36,750 bases of DNA, from assembly GCA_017418445.1 (NCBI GenBank), contig JAFONM010000037.1, forward strand, positions 1 through 36,750, read 5' to 3'. This DNA comes from Kiritimatiellia bacterium. GTDB taxonomy: Bacteria; Verrucomicrobiota; Kiritimatiellia; RFP12; UBA1067. Both the position numbers and the translations under genes were made by a program. Positions 9,103 through 18,848 of the stretch are shown in pieces (within the stretch, counting starts at the first letter, position 1; every line of letters begins with the position of its first letter). The notes under the pieces were generated by a model, which ran no database searches, was not told the origin of the DNA, and saw nothing but the letters and a program-made list of their open reading frames with translations.

Positions 9103-11006
9103 TGTCCTTTCGCGATTTCCTTTGTCTTGAAATCCTCTATCATCTCCTTTACGACACGCCAGCGGGACTGCCTGAACCGCTTGATGTCCATCGAAATCTT
9201 CATGCGCCTCTCGTCCGCCTCGGCGCCGCCGGAGGCCGGGAGTCCGCCGCGGTCGCGCTTGAGCCGTTCGATCCAGAGCGAGCGGACGAAGTCCTCCAGT
9301 ATGTCGGTCGCGGAGAGTGCGCTCGCCTCGGTGTTGACGGACTCCTCGAGGAGCGAATCGAACCATCCGCGCTCCACGGGCCCGAGCGCGTCCGCGAACG
9401 CTCCCATCATGTCCTCGCCCTTCGCCGCCTCGTTGCGCCACGTCGCGACGAACCTGCGCGAGAAGTCGTGCGAGAGCGTCTCCGGCGGAAGATACGAGCC
9501 AATCATTCCGTCGAGCGTCCTGTCGTATTCGTTCGCCATCAGGAACGCCATCAGCGCCTTCTCCCTGATCGGCGGAGGGGCGGGCTGCGTCTCCGGCGGG
9601 ACGAAACCGTCCGCGGAGGAAGCCTCGTCCGGAACCGGGTCGAAGTCGCATTCGGGAGTCCGCTCCGCGGCAGTCCTTCTTTCCGCCGCGAAAGGCTCGA
9701 CCTTCGTCCTGGAAAGCTCCTCGGACAGAGACGCGGCGGGGATTCCGAGGAGCCTCGACGCCTCGTTGACGAGCGACGCCCTGAGGACCGCGGAGGGACA
9801 CGCGGCCATCGTCGCGAGAAGCGCCTTCGAAACGCGTGAGACGGCATCTATCGAATCGGGACGGGCCTCCTTCGCGCGCTCGACGCGGTGCTGGAACGAG
9901 ACGATGGACTCCGCGCCGTCCATCAGCGCCTGCATGTCGGACGCGGGATGCGTCCTCAGGAACGAGTCCGGATCGTCTCCGCCGGGAAGAGCCACCACCC
10001 TCACCGGCATCTCCATCGCGAGGAGCATCCGGGCGACCTTGACCGTGGCCTTGTGTCCCGCGCTGTCGTCGTCGTACATCAGGACGGCGGCGTCGGCGAC
10101 GCGCTTCACCATCCTGGCGTGCTCCTCGGTGAAGGCCGTCCCCTGCGATCCGACAGCAGTCCTGAACCCGGAGGCGTGAAGGCGTATCGTATCGATCTGT
10201 CCCTCGCAGCAGATTATCTCGCGGTGCGGGGCGCGGACGATTTCGCCGGCGGCCTTGTCGAATCCGAACAGGACGTTCGACTTCTTGAAGATCGCGGTCT
10301 CCGGGGAGTTGACGTACTTCCCCGAATTCTTCCTCTCGACGAGCTGGCGTCCCGAGAAGGCGACGACGCGTCCGCGCTTGTCGCGAATCGTGAACATGAG
10401 CCTTCCGCCGAAGCGATGGTAACCCTGGTCGCCCGGGCGGGACGGGCCCTTGATGACGCCGGCGGCCTCGATCTCCTCGGGCGTGTAGCCGTACTTCTCG
10501 CCCCACCTGATGATGGGCGCGACGCCGTTCGGCGCGTAGCCGACGAGCCATTCCTCCTGGACCTTCTCGTCGAGTTCGCGCTTCGCGAGGTAGTCGCGGG
10601 CGACGGCCGCCTCCTTCATCTTCAGGAGGCAGCGGTGGTAGAATGCGGCGAGCTCCGCCATGAGGGCGTAGAGCCTCCCGCGGCGCGCGGCTTCGGGGTC
10701 GACCTTCTCCTCGATCTTCACCCCGCACCTGTCGGCGAGCTTCCTGACGGCGTCCACGAAGGAGAGTCCCTCCATCTTCTCGACGAACTTTATGGCGTCG
10801 CCCGACTCGCCGCATCCGAAGCAGTGGTAGAAGCCCTTTTCGGGGGATATGCTGAAGCTCGGCGTCTTCTCCTGGTGGAAGGGACAGCACGCCATGAACC
10901 GTCCGCCCGTCTGGCGCACGTTCACGCCATAGGACGAGATGAGATCCGCAAGGTCTATGCGACCCTTGACCTCGTCGACAACCGCGTCTGAAATCCCCCC
11001 CGCCAT
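9099..11006 (-). CDS. dnaG: DNA primase
   Basis: Makes RNA primers at the replication fork. The 635-residue protein has an N-terminal CHC2 zinc finger (Cys41, His44, Cys62, Cys65 within CPFHQEKTPSFS and YHCFGCGESGD), the RNA polymerase-like core (FSGRQL, YVNSPET), and a TOPRIM domain with Glu268 in CCEGQIDT and the YDDDSAG acidic cluster at 311-317. The C-terminal helicase-binding part is divergent. The ATG at 11006 lies seven bases before a run of seven G, which could permit slippage but keeps the frame as read. rpoD, a common neighbour, is absent; the upstream gene is a kinase four bases away. Confidence 0.96.
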
Positions 11007-11010
11007 TCAA

Positions 11011-11937
11011 TCAGTAGTCCAATTGGCTGCCGCCGATGGTTTCGCGCAGGATCGAGTCGCCGGGGACCTTAGTCGGATCCGTCGGATGGACTATGTCCAG
11101 GATCATCTTCAGCTGCATCGCCAGCTGGTTCTGCGGCTCCGTCATAAGGACGCGCTCCACGAGCCCCGCCGCGTAGGGCTTGAGGACCGCGAGTTCGTAG
11201 GAAAGCGCCGAGTCGAACTCCACGTCCGCATTCTTGCGGAACGGATTGATCCACTTGTCCTCGCCGGCAAGGACCTTCGGCCAGAGTCCGAACGTGGCGC
11301 GCGGATCCATCTTGCGGAACTGGTTGTCCCTGACGAGCCGGCGGATGAGACGCGCCGTGGTCGGCGGAATCGAGGTGAACGCAAAGAGCTCCGGCTGCGT
11401 CATCGCCTCGATGTAGATGCGGAACGTCCCGCACTTCTCCACCTTCTCGACGAGCCTCGGATTGAGCGCGTGGAGCCCCTCGATTATCACCGCGGAATCG
11501 TCCGTGATGGACATCAATCTATCGTCGTCGTAGCCGTCGTGCTTCACGAAGTCGAACTTTCGCACGTGGACAGACTCCCCGCGGAACAGCGCGCCGAGGT
11601 CGCTCCCGAGACGCTCGACGTCCACGGCATCGATAGTCTCGTAGTCGAACTCGCCGTTCTCGTCCCTCGGATTCCTCGCGTCGCCCACGAAGTAGTCGTC
11701 CGTCGAGAAATGGATGGACTCGACGCCGTTCACCGCGAGCTGGGTCGAAAGACGCCTCGCGGTCGTCGTCTTGCCGGCGGAGGAACCGCCGGCGATGAGG
11801 ATCAGCCTCACGCCGCCGCGCTCGGATATCTGGTCCGCGATCTTCGAAAGCGCCTTGTTCTGGCGGGCCTCCGCGACGCGGATGTACTCGTCGATCGCGC
11901 CGGAGTCGACTATTGCGTTGAGTTCCTCTATCGTCAT
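11011..11937 (-). CDS. Uridine kinase/phosphoribulokinase-family nucleoside kinase
   Basis: A P-loop kinase of the Udk/PRK superfamily, about 308 residues. Walker A is GGSSAGKTT (residues 49-57); the nucleoside-binding region includes STDDYF, the second acidic motif [10 protein letters not shown] and the [10 protein letters not shown] strand. The C-terminal half ([19 protein letters not shown]) resembles the kinase part of the larger nucleoside kinases that carry an N-terminal TGS/ThrRS-like region, which is missing here. The substrate is likely a nucleoside but is not certain. I chose the ATG at 11937 because it overlaps the nadK stop as ATGA; another ATG is seven codons upstream. Confidence 0.82.
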   Translation of the reverse strand: MTIEELNAIVDSGAIDEYIRVAEARQNKALSKIADQISERGGVRLILIAGGSSAGKTTTARRLSTQLAVNGVESIHFSTDDYFVGDARNPRDENGEFDYETIDAVDVERLGSDLGALFRGESVHVRKFDFVKHDGYDDDRLMSITDDSAVIIEGLHALNPRLVEKVEKCGTFRIYIEAMTQPELFAFTSIPPTTARLIRRLVRDNQFRKMDPRATFGLWPKVLAGEDKWINPFRKNADVEFDSALSYELAVLKPYAAGLVERVLMTEPQNQLAMQLKMILDIVHPTDPTKVPGDSILRETIGGSQLDY

Positions 11938-12734
11938 TTCACGCTGCTCCCCTTCCATCCGAGCTTGCGGCTCATCACCTTGTACGGATCGTATCCCGCG
12001 AGCTCGACGAGCTTCGCCGTGCGGTCCCCCTTGAAAATCTCCGCCGTCTCGTTCGCCGCGAGGTCGAAGACATGCTCGCCGTCCGCATAGACCGCGACGG
12101 ACTCCCTCGCCCCCGCCCCGCGCGAACGCGAAGTGACGGCGAAGCGGACGGAGTCCGGAACGACGATCGGGCGGGAGCCGAGCGCGTGCGGATTCAGCGG
12201 CGTCAGGACGAGCGCCGGCACCTCGGGCACGAGGACCGGACCTCCCGCGGAAAGCGAATACGCGGTGGAGCCCGTCGGCGTCGCGATGACGAGTCCGTCC
12301 GCGAGAAAGCGCGTCACCGCGTTCCCGTCCGACTCGACGTCGAGGACCGCGGCGTGGCCGGAGACGCCGGCCCGAACCGCGATTTCGTTCAATGCGGGGA
12401 ACGATGGACCGTGTGACGGCTTGCGGACCTCCACGAGAGTCCTTTCGCTCACGGACCAGCGGCCCTTCGCGAGCGCACCCAGCGCCTTCGCGAACGAGCC
12501 CCCGCCGACGCTCGCGAGATAACCGAGTCCGCCGAGGTTGAGTCCGAGAAGCGGCCTGCCGGGAAATTCGTGCACTGCGCGGAGCATCGTTCCGTCTCCG
12601 CCCAGGACTGTCACGACCTCTGCGCGTGACGGCGGAACGACGGCGAGCCCGAGGTCGGACGCGAGCGCGGCGAGGTTCCGCTTCGCCGCGCGGGCGCTCG
12701 GCTTCGTTCCGTTCGCGTAGAATCCGACCTTCAT
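11934..12734 (-). CDS. nadK: NAD kinase
   Basis: Phosphorylates NAD to NADP. The 266-residue protein contains the family motifs: [11 protein letters not shown], the NE motif in LNEIAVRAG, and the glycine-rich [20 protein letters not shown] followed by AGGPV. An N-terminal segment ([14 protein letters not shown]) is the usual first strand. The ATG at 12734 comes five bases after the upstream stop, with GAAGCGC between; a distinct Shine-Dalgarno sequence would lie inside the preceding gene. It links the 2-oxoacid oxidoreductase genes to the nucleoside kinase and primase genes in one chain. Confidence 0.95.
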   Translation of the reverse strand: MKVGFYANGTKPSARAAKRNLAALASDLGLAVVPPSRAEVVTVLGGDGTMLRAVHEFPGRPLLGLNLGGLGYLASVGGGSFAKALGALAKGRWSVSERTLVEVRKPSHGPSFPALNEIAVRAGVSGHAAVLDVESDGNAVTRFLADGLVIATPTGSTAYSLSAGGPVLVPEVPALVLTPLNPHALGSRPIVVPDSVRFAVTSRSRGAGARESVAVYADGEHVFDLAANETAEIFKGDRTAKLVELAGYDPYKVMSRKLGWKGSSVK

Positions 12735-12739
12735 GCGCT

Positions 12740-14143
12740 TCAGCCCTCCAGTCTCGCCTCCGCCTTGCGGAGGATTTCCCTGTTCTTCTCGCCGAGCTCC
12801 GGTTTCTTCCTGAAGCTCGCGACGAGCGCGTCCTCGAGGTTCTCGCCGGTGATTCCCGTGAGCCCGAACTTCTTGAGCGCGGCGAGCATCATCGTGTTCG
12901 CGGCCTTGGGGACGCCGAACTCCTCCGCCATGCGTATCGCGGGCCAGCGGATGAGGCGGACGCCCTCCGGAGGCCGGACGTCGATCGGGACGGTCTCGTC
13001 GACGACGATGGTGCCGCCCTTCGCGACATCCTTCGCGAAACGCTCGTACGCGGGCTGGTTCATGCAGACGAGGACGTCCGGATGCTCGACCGTGGGCGCG
13101 CCGATGTGCTTCCCCGAAACGACGACGGAGCAGTTCGCGCTTCCGCCGCGCTGTTCGGGTCCGTAGCTCGGGAACCACAGCGTGTGGCGACGGTCGAGGC
13201 GTGCGGCCTCGGCGACGGTGAGCCCGAGGGAGAGGACTCCCTGTCCGCCGTAGCCGGCGAACTTGAAGCGCTTCTCCTCGAAGGACGGATCGTCCTCCGC
13301 CGCGGGAACGACGGTCTTCTCGGCGAAGAGCTCCGCGCAGCCGGCGGCGCGCGGGACCTCGCGCGGAATGCGGCGCTCGGCGGTCTTCGACTCGTCGCGG
13401 AAGACTCCGAGCGGAAACTCCCTCTCCATCTCGTTCATGCAGAACGCGGCCGCCTTGAGCGGGTTCATCTTGAAGTTCGTGGGGCACGGGGAGAGGATTT
13501 CGAGGATAGCGTATCCCTTGCCGTCGCGCTCGATCTCGAAGACCTTCCTGATCGCGGCCTTGGCCTGCATGATGCGCTTCGTGTCCGCGACCGAGACGCG
13601 CGCGATGTAGACGGGCGCCTTGAGCTGGTTGAAGACCTCGCAGACGTGCAGCGGATACCCGGTGAGCGCGGGGTCGCGTCCGAACGGGGTCGTCGTGGTC
13701 TTCTCGCCGTCGAGCGTCGTCGGAGCCATCTGTCCGCCGGTCATCCCGTAGAGGGAATTGTTGACGAAGATGCACGCGAAGTTCTCGCCGCGGCTGGCAG
13801 CCTGGAAGGCGTTGTTGAAGCCGATGGCGCCGAGGTCGCCGTCGCCCTGGTAGGCCACCGTCACCGCGTCCGGACGGGCGCGCGCGACTCCCGTCGCGGC
13901 GGCGCTGGCGCGGCCGTGCGCGGCGGATATGTGGGCGGCGTCCCAGTAGTAGTACGTGAAGACTCCGCAGCCGACGGGATCGACGAAGATCGTCCTGTCC
14001 TGGAGGCCGAGCTCGGCGCAGGCCTCGGCAATCAGCTTGTTGACGATGCCGTGTCCGCAGCCCGGGCAGTAGTGGGTGAAGCTGACGTTCTTTCCGGAGC
14101 GCGGGAAGGACCTGTACATTCCCTTCTGTTCGAGCGTCGCCAT
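12740..14143 (-). CDS. 2-oxoacid:ferredoxin oxidoreductase, fused beta (TPP) and gamma subunits
   Basis: A 467-residue fusion. Residues about 20-245 are the thiamine-diphosphate beta subunit: [19 protein letters not shown], and the TPP/Mg motif [15 protein letters not shown] with [16 protein letters not shown]. Residues about 290-465 are the gamma subunit: [13 protein letters not shown] and [14 protein letters not shown]. The two are usually separate proteins. With the alpha subunit and ferredoxin upstream this makes a complete enzyme that decarboxylates a 2-oxoacid to the acyl-CoA while reducing ferredoxin. The sequence is closest to the Vor (2-oxoisovalerate) or Kor (2-oxoglutarate) types; I cannot decide between them. 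The ATG at 14143 overlaps the alpha stop (TGATG) and has GGAGG seven bases upstream, so I prefer it over the in-frame GTG one codon earlier. Confidence 0.9.
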   Translation of the reverse strand: MATLEQKGMYRSFPRSGKNVSFTHYCPGCGHGIVNKLIAEACAELGLQDRTIFVDPVGCGVFTYYYWDAAHISAAHGRASAAATGVARARPDAVTVAYQGDGDLGAIGFNNAFQAASRGENFACIFVNNSLYGMTGGQMAPTTLDGEKTTTTPFGRDPALTGYPLHVCEVFNQLKAPVYIARVSVADTKRIMQAKAAIRKVFEIERDGKGYAILEILSPCPTNFKMNPLKAAAFCMNEMEREFPLGVFRDESKTAERRIPREVPRAAGCAELFAEKTVVPAAEDDPSFEEKRFKFAGYGGQGVLSLGLTVAEAARLDRRHTLWFPSYGPEQRGGSANCSVVVSGKHIGAPTVEHPDVLVCMNQPAYERFAKDVAKGGTIVVDETVPIDVRPPEGVRLIRWPAIRMAEEFGVPKAANTMMLAALKKFGLTGITGENLEDALVASFRKKPELGEKNREILRKAEARLEG

Positions 14144-15198
14144 CACAGCACCTCCTTCGCGACCCTGACGGCCTCGTCGACGGAGACGACCTCTCCGCCC
14201 ATCCTGTGGATCATCGTGACGGACGCGGACTCGGAGCCGAGTCCGGCCTTGGCGAGCTGGAGCCTCACGTCGTCCGCGAACTGTCCGGCATCGAGCTCGA
14301 TCGCCACGATCTTCCGGCCCTTCGCGACCTTCGCGAGCTGCTCTGCCGGGAAGGGATTGAGCGTGATCGGACGGAACAATCCGGCCCTGACGCCATCCTT
14401 CCGCAGCGTCTCCGCCGCGGTGCGCGCGATGCGCGAGGAGATTCCGAACGCGACGAAGAGGACCTCCGCGTCGTCCGCGAGATAGGCCTCGCCCATGGCG
14501 TCCGCCTTCATCCGCGCGTACTTCTCCTGGAGGTGCTCGTTGAACTCCTCCTGCTGACGTGCGTCGAGGAAGATGGACTTGACGAGGTTCTGACGCGTCC
14601 TGGGCTCGCCCTGCGCGGCCCAGTCGGAGAAGTCCGGGACGACGCTCTCCTTCTCGGGGAGCTTCACGGTCTCCATCATCTGTCCCTGGAGTCCGTCAGC
14701 GAACACAATCGCGGGCGTGCGCCACTTCGCGGCCATCTCGAAGGCCTTGATGGTGAGGTCGCACATCTCCTGGGCGCTCGCCGGGGCGAGAGTGAAGGTC
14801 TGGTAGTTGCCGTGTCCGCCGCCCTTGACGCACGGTGTGTAGTCGGACTGCTCGGGATAGACGTTGCCGAGACCGGGACCGGCGCGGTTGACGTCCACGA
14901 AGACGCACGGTAGTTCGGCGCCCGCCAGGTAGCTGACGCCCTCCTGCATGAGGGAGAATCCCGGACCGGAGGTCGCGGTCATGCACAGCCTGCCGGCGCC
15001 GGCGGCGCCGAACATCATGTTCGCGGTCGCGGTCTCGCACTCCGCCTGGACGAAGGTCCTGCCGAGCATGGGGAACCACTTTGCCGCACCGTGGGCGATT
15101 TCGCTCGCGGGGGTGATGGGATAGCCGAAGTATATCTCGCATCCGGCATAGAGGGCGCCGACGACGACGGCCTCGTTGGATTTCATGAATTTGGTCAT
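14143..15198 (-). CDS. vorB: 2-oxoacid:ferredoxin oxidoreductase alpha subunit (VorB/KorA type)
   Basis: Pyrimidine-binding (alpha) subunit of the ferredoxin-dependent 2-oxoacid dehydrogenase, 351 residues. Typical features are the N-terminal [15 protein letters not shown], the [14 protein letters not shown] motif, [20 protein letters not shown], and [20 protein letters not shown], with [11 protein letters not shown] later. These match the VorB/KorA group better than pyruvate enzymes. It starts four bases into the ferredoxin stop (ATGA) and ends coupled to the beta-gamma fusion, so all three polypeptides come from one message. The symbol is given for the closest named group; the substrate is unproven. 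Confidence 0.88.
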   Translation of the reverse strand: MTKFMKSNEAVVVGALYAGCEIYFGYPITPASEIAHGAAKWFPMLGRTFVQAECETATANMMFGAAGAGRLCMTATSGPGFSLMQEGVSYLAGAELPCVFVDVNRAGPGLGNVYPEQSDYTPCVKGGGHGNYQTFTLAPASAQEMCDLTIKAFEMAAKWRTPAIVFADGLQGQMMETVKLPEKESVVPDFSDWAAQGEPRTRQNLVKSIFLDARQQEEFNEHLQEKYARMKADAMGEAYLADDAEVLFVAFGISSRIARTAAETLRKDGVRAGLFRPITLNPFPAEQLAKVAKGRKIVAIELDAGQFADDVRLQLAKAGLGSESASVTMIHRMGGEVVSVDEAVRVAKEVL

Positions 15199-15392
15199 CT
15201 TTCCACCTTTATCGCGTACGGTTCCGGACAGTTGTAGAAACAGATTCCGCATGACACGCACCCTTCGCCCCTGTAGCGGACGGCTGCGATTCCCTGCGCG
15301 TTGAGATCCTTTCCGATCTCGAGGCACTTCTTCGGACAGGCGTCGACGCACCTGCCGCACCCCTTGCAGTTCTCCTTGTCGATTACTACCAT
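15195..15392 (-). CDS. Two-[4Fe-4S] ferredoxin, delta subunit of 2-oxoacid oxidoreductase
   Basis: A 65-residue ferredoxin with two full cluster motifs, CKGCGRCVDACPKKC and CVSCGICFYNCPEP. It carries electrons from the associated 2-oxoacid oxidoreductase and corresponds to the delta (VorD/KorD) subunit. The ATG at 15392 has AAGGAA eight bases upstream; the open frame runs further up but that part is not ferredoxin-like. It is the first gene of the oxidoreductase set, and the 95 bp before it (15393-15487) probably hold a promoter, though I could not identify convincing -35/-10 boxes. Confidence 0.93.
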   Translation of the reverse strand: MVVIDKENCKGCGRCVDACPKKCLEIGKDLNAQGIAAVRYRGEGCVSCGICFYNCPEPYAIKVER

Positions 15393-15487
15393 ATTCGTTT
15401 CCTTGGTTGTTGAGATAAAGCCGACGGACAATCCGCCCCCGGGCAATCAGCCGCCATTCGACCTAAGCGCCTTCGGGCTCGAGGACT

Positions 15488-16258
15488 TCAGGGATAGTCC
15501 GCCGGCAAAGTCAAGATTTCACATCCGTCTTCCGTGATCGCGACCGTGTGCTCGAAGTGCGCGGCGAGGCAGCGGTCGCGGGTGACGACCGTCCAGTTGT
15601 TCGGGAGGACGTCCGTCTTCTCGCCGGCCTTCGTCATGGTGATCATGGGTTCGATGGCTATCGTCATTCCAGGACGGAGGATGAGCTTCGTGCCGGGAAC
15701 GCCGTAGTTGGGAACCTCCGGATCCTCGTGGACGGTCTTCCCGACGCCGTGTCCGATCCAGTCGCGGACGATGCCGAAGCCGGCCTCCTCGGCGACCTTC
15801 TGGATTGCGTAGCCGACGTCCCCGAGGTGGACTCCGGGTCCGGCCGCCTCGATGCCGGCCCTGAGGCACTTCTTCGTGGTCTCGACGAGGCGCAGCACTT
15901 CGGGATCTGTGACGCCCAGCGCGACGGTGCGCGACGTGTCGCCGTTGTAGCCCTTCGTCCTGATGCCGACATCGGTCTTCACGAGGTCACCCGGCATGAT
16001 GATGCGGTTGCGGTCCGGAATGCCGTGGATGACCTCGTCGTTGATGGACACGCAGATGTGCCCCGGGAATCCGGCGTAGCGGTAGAACGCGGCCTCGACC
16101 CTGTGCCTGTCGCAATAGGCCCTGACGAGGTCGTCGATGTCCGCGGTGGTCATGCCCGGCTCGACCGCATTCGCGCAGATGTCGCGGATTTCGGCGCTCA
16201 TCCTGCAGGCGACGCGCATCCGTTCCATCTCGGACTTGCTCTTGATGTCGACGTTCAT
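15488..16258 (-). CDS. map: Methionine aminopeptidase, type I
   Basis: Removes the initiator methionine from nascent proteins. 256 residues, the normal size for the bacterial type I enzyme. Metal ligands are visible in order: TDVGIRTKGYNGDTSRT (two Asp), GHGVGKTVHEDP (His), IAIEPMI (Glu) and FEHTVAITEDG (last Glu near the C-terminus). The preceding GHICVSINDEVIHG carries the substrate His. The ATG at 16258 lies 32 bp after adk and has no Shine-Dalgarno sequence; the spacer is a heptamer repeat. adk-map is the pair normally found after secY, but no ribosomal protein genes are nearby. Confidence 0.96.
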   Translation of the reverse strand: MNVDIKSKSEMERMRVACRMSAEIRDICANAVEPGMTTADIDDLVRAYCDRHRVEAAFYRYAGFPGHICVSINDEVIHGIPDRNRIIMPGDLVKTDVGIRTKGYNGDTSRTVALGVTDPEVLRLVETTKKCLRAGIEAAGPGVHLGDVGYAIQKVAEEAGFGIVRDWIGHGVGKTVHEDPEVPNYGVPGTKLILRPGMTIAIEPMITMTKAGEKTDVLPNNWTVVTRDRCLAAHFEHTVAITEDGCEILTLPADYP

Positions 16259-16260
16259 TT

Positions 16261-16284
16261 GGCGGCTGGTGGCTGGCGGCTGGC
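16261..16284. repeat. Heptamer tandem repeat (GCCAGCC) between adk and map
   Basis: On the minus strand this reads GCCAGCC, GCCAGCC, ACCAGCC and a partial GCC, that is three units of 7 bp plus a fraction. It fills almost the entire space between the adk stop and the map start and takes the place where the map ribosome-binding site should be. Confidence 0.85.
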
Positions 16285-16290
16285 GCCGAC

Positions 16291-16929
16291 TTAGTCTTTC
16301 ATCGCGTCGAGGAAGCTGGCGGCGACGGTGTCGATGGGATCCGTGCCGACGACGCTCTTGAGCTGGCCCTTGTCGCGATAGAACGCGATGAGCGGCTCGG
16401 TCTCGCGGTGGTAGACGACGAGGCGATCCCTGACTGTCTCGGGATTGTCGTCCTTGCGGACGACGAGTTCGGCTCCGCAATGGTCGCAGACGCCCTCGAC
16501 CTTCGGGGGGAGGTTCTTCACATGGTAGCCGGCCTTGCACCTGGGGCAGGTGCGGCGACCGGCGATGCGATCCTGAATGATGGCGTCAGGGACGTCGATG
16601 AGGATCGCGCCCTTTACGGGAGCGCCCATCTCCTCGAGAATCTTCGCCTGGGCGAGGTTGCGGGGGAATCCGTCGAGAAGCATCGTGACGTCTCCGGTCG
16701 TCTCGGCGACGACGTCCTTGATCATGCGGGCTATGAGCGCATCGGGAACGAGGTTCCCCGATTCCATGTAGCCCTTGGCCTCCCTGCCGGCGTCGGTGCC
16801 CTTCGCGACGGCGCCGCGAAGGAGGTCTCCTGAGCTGACGTGCTTCAAGTTTGCGTTCTCGGAGGCGAGCTTGCCCGCGACCGTACCCTTCCCCGAACCG
16901 GGGGCCCCTAGCAATATGACAATGTTCAT
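16291..16929 (-). CDS. adk: Adenylate kinase with zinc-type LID
   Basis: Converts ATP plus AMP to two ADP. The 212-residue long-form enzyme has the P-loop GAPGSGKGT (8-16), the AMP site HVSSGDLLR, LLDGFPRNLAQA, and a LID carrying four cysteines (CPRC and CDHC) that would bind zinc. The ATG at 16929 is preceded by a strong -10 box ending only seven bases upstream, with no Shine-Dalgarno sequence. The message is therefore probably leaderless or nearly so. It begins the adk-map unit. Confidence 0.96.
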   Translation of the reverse strand: MNIVILLGAPGSGKGTVAGKLASENANLKHVSSGDLLRGAVAKGTDAGREAKGYMESGNLVPDALIARMIKDVVAETTGDVTMLLDGFPRNLAQAKILEEMGAPVKGAILIDVPDAIIQDRIAGRRTCPRCKAGYHVKNLPPKVEGVCDHCGAELVVRKDDNPETVRDRLVVYHRETEPLIAFYRDKGQLKSVVGTDPIDTVAASFLDAMKD

Positions 16930-16936
16930 ATTGCAT

Positions 16937-16942
16937 ATTATA
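16937..16942 (-). promoter_or_regulatory. -10 box of adk promoter
   Basis: The minus strand reads TATAAT here, seven bases before the adk ATG, so transcription should begin at or next to the start codon. An overlapping TATGAT a few bases upstream is an alternative -10. No good -35 box is seen. The region between the M28 peptidase stop and adk is otherwise a C-rich stretch. Confidence 0.65.
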
Positions 16943-16981
16943 TCATATTTGGGGGTGGAGGGGAGATATGGCGCAGATCCG

Positions 16982-17848
16982 CTAGAGGGCGCCGAGTTCG
17001 GCGATGATGGCCATGACGAGCCGGCCGGAGACGAAGAGCGATTCCTTCGCCACCTTGTCCATGGTGTCCGATGTCGAGTGCCACCAGTCGTTCCTTCCAG
17101 GCTCGCCGCCGTATTCGAAGTCGATCAGGTCGATTGCCGGAAACCCGCGCTCGAGGAACGGGACATGGTCGTCAGTCACCGTCTCGCGTCCGAGTCGCAC
17201 CCTGTCGCGGAGACCGGTCCTGCGCGCGGCCGCGAGGACGACGGGCTTGAGGGCGTCCGTCCCGTTGTGCGGAATCGTGACGACCAGGTTCGTGTCGCCG
17301 AGCATGTCGAGGCACAGAACGGCCCTGACCTCGAGCTTCTGGTCGGCGAGGCGCGCCGCGGCGCGCCTCGACCCCCACAGTCCGTCGTTCTCCGCGTAGG
17401 ACCTGATGCACTCCTCGCCGTCCGTCCAGACGAAGCGGAAGTTGAGTCCGCGCGGCCTTGCGTCGTATATCCTGCTGGCGAGCGCCACGAGGAGTCCGCT
17501 GGTGGACGCGCCGTCGTTCGCCCCGGGACACTCGACGCCCGGTTTCGTGTCGTAGTGCGAGACGAGGACCACCCAGGGCTGCGAGGCGTCCGTCACGATG
17601 TCGCACTCTACGTTGTGGAAGGTCCGCCTGCCGCCGGACGCGACGGCGGACTCGAACCTGTCGATGCGCGCGTCCGGTCCCGTGGCGTTGACCGCGTCGA
17701 AAATGAAAAGCGCCGCGTTCCGTGCACGGACGGTGCCAGGGTCCCGCGGGGTGTGGCGTTCGACGAGGGCGGCGGCCGTCCTGTGGGCCAGGTCGGCATC
17801 CGCCGGCGAAAATCCGATGGCGGCGGCGGCGAGAAGAGCGAGGAGCAT
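16982..17848 (-). CDS. M28-family peptidase / glutaminyl-cyclase-like protein, exported
   Basis: A 288-residue protein with a short hydrophobic N-terminus (MLLALLAAAAIGFS) that could be a signal peptide. The zinc site of the M28 fold is present: SHYDTK, GANDGAS, DGEE, LDMLGD and the final His in NDWWHSTSDTMD. The stretch DDHVPFLERGFPAIDLID and the WHS-T-SDT ending are typical of the glutaminyl-peptide cyclotransferase branch, which makes N-terminal pyroglutamate; a plain aminopeptidase is the alternative. It ends 50 bp before adk and starts three bases after parB. Confidence 0.83.
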   Translation of the reverse strand: MLLALLAAAAIGFSPADADLAHRTAAALVERHTPRDPGTVRARNAALFIFDAVNATGPDARIDRFESAVASGGRRTFHNVECDIVTDASQPWVVLVSHYDTKPGVECPGANDGASTSGLLVALASRIYDARPRGLNFRFVWTDGEECIRSYAENDGLWGSRRAAARLADQKLEVRAVLCLDMLGDTNLVVTIPHNGTDALKPVVLAAARRTGLRDRVRLGRETVTDDHVPFLERGFPAIDLIDFEYGGEPGRNDWWHSTSDTMDKVAKESLFVSGRLVMAIIAELGAL

Positions 17849-17851
17849 TCC

Positions 17852-18835
17852 CTACTCCACGTCCAGGCCGATCATCCTGATGACCCGGTCGAGGTCGTCG
17901 TTGTTGTAGAGGTCTATCTCGAGAAGGCCCTTCGTGTGCCTCTTGCCCGGATAAGTGACGCCGGAGGTGAGCCTGACGGCGCAGCCCAGGTGCTTCTTGA
18001 GCTTGTCGACGAGCGTGCGGACGTAGCCTTCGGGAATGTCGGGGACTCCGCGCGCCGCCTCCTTGACGGGATTGAGGATGCGCTGGACCTTGCGTTCGAG
18101 GGCGCGTACCGTGAGCTGCCCGTTCACCGCCTCGCGGGCGAGGATGACGCGGGTCTTCTCGTCCTCCACGGAAAGCAGCAGCTTGGCGTGTCCGGCCGAG
18201 AGGAGCTTCGTGCGCACGAGCTCCTTGACCTCCTCGGGAAGCTCCAGGAGCCGCACAGAGTTCGCGACGGTCGCGCGTCCCTTGCCGATCTTGTCGGCCA
18301 CTTCCTGCTGGGTGAGGCCGAAACGGTCCTGGAGGGTCCTGTAGCTGGTGGCCTCCTCTATCGGATTGAGATCCTCGCGCTGGAGGTTCTCGGTCGCCGT
18401 CATGAACGCGGCGGCCTGGTCGTCCGCCTCGACGACGGTGACCCTGATCTTGCGGAGGCCGGCGAGCTGCGCGGCCCTGATGCGGCGCTCGCCGGCGATG
18501 AGTTCGTACCTGCCCGCGGCATTCCTCCTTACGGTCGGGGGCTGCACGAGCCCGGTCGACTTTATGGAATCCGCAAGCTCCCTGAGTTCCTCGTCCTTGA
18601 ATTCGCGGCGCGGCTGGTACGGGCTGCGCTCAATGTCCATGATGGGCAGTTCGAGCGGATCCCCGGCCGGCTCCGGCGCGCGCACCGCGGAGGCGACCTC
18701 CGCGGAAACAGGCGACACGGGCTTCGCGGGAATGAGGGAGTCAAGTCCGCGACCGAGTCCGTGCCGCTTGGCGGCCTTCTTCGGCGGCGTCTTGCCGCCG
18801 GGGGTGGCCTTCTTCAGGAACGGGTTCTTGGCCAT
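17852..18835 (-). CDS. parB: Chromosome-partitioning protein ParB
   Basis: CTP-dependent DNA clamp that loads at parS near the origin. The 327 residues show the ParB/Spo0J order: a basic N-terminus with RHGLGRGLDSLIP, the box-I strand MDIERSPYQPRREF, the CTP motif AGERRIRAAQLAGL, TENLQREDLNPIEEA, and the helix-turn-helix LTQQEVADKIGKGRATVAN. A C-terminal dimerisation region ends the protein. No parA lies in the window, which is unusual because the pair normally sits together. I saw no full parS site (TGTTTCACGTGAAACA). The ATG at 18835 is 13 bp after the upstream stop. Confidence 0.95.
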   Translation of the reverse strand: MAKNPFLKKATPGGKTPPKKAAKRHGLGRGLDSLIPAKPVSPVSAEVASAVRAPEPAGDPLELPIMDIERSPYQPRREFKDEELRELADSIKSTGLVQPPTVRRNAAGRYELIAGERRIRAAQLAGLRKIRVTVVEADDQAAAFMTATENLQREDLNPIEEATSYRTLQDRFGLTQQEVADKIGKGRATVANSVRLLELPEEVKELVRTKLLSAGHAKLLLSVEDEKTRVILAREAVNGQLTVRALERKVQRILNPVKEAARGVPDIPEGYVRTLVDKLKKHLGCAVRLTSGVTYPGKRHTKGLLEIDLYNNDDLDRVIRMIGLDVE

Positions 18836-18848
18836 GAGCCTTCGGCTA

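Noticed and set aside
15393..15487. Promoter for the ferredoxin/2-oxoacid oxidoreductase operon
   Set aside because: The gap is the longest in the window and a promoter is likely, but TTGCCC, TTGTCC and TTTATC elements are not at acceptable spacing, so I do not call one.
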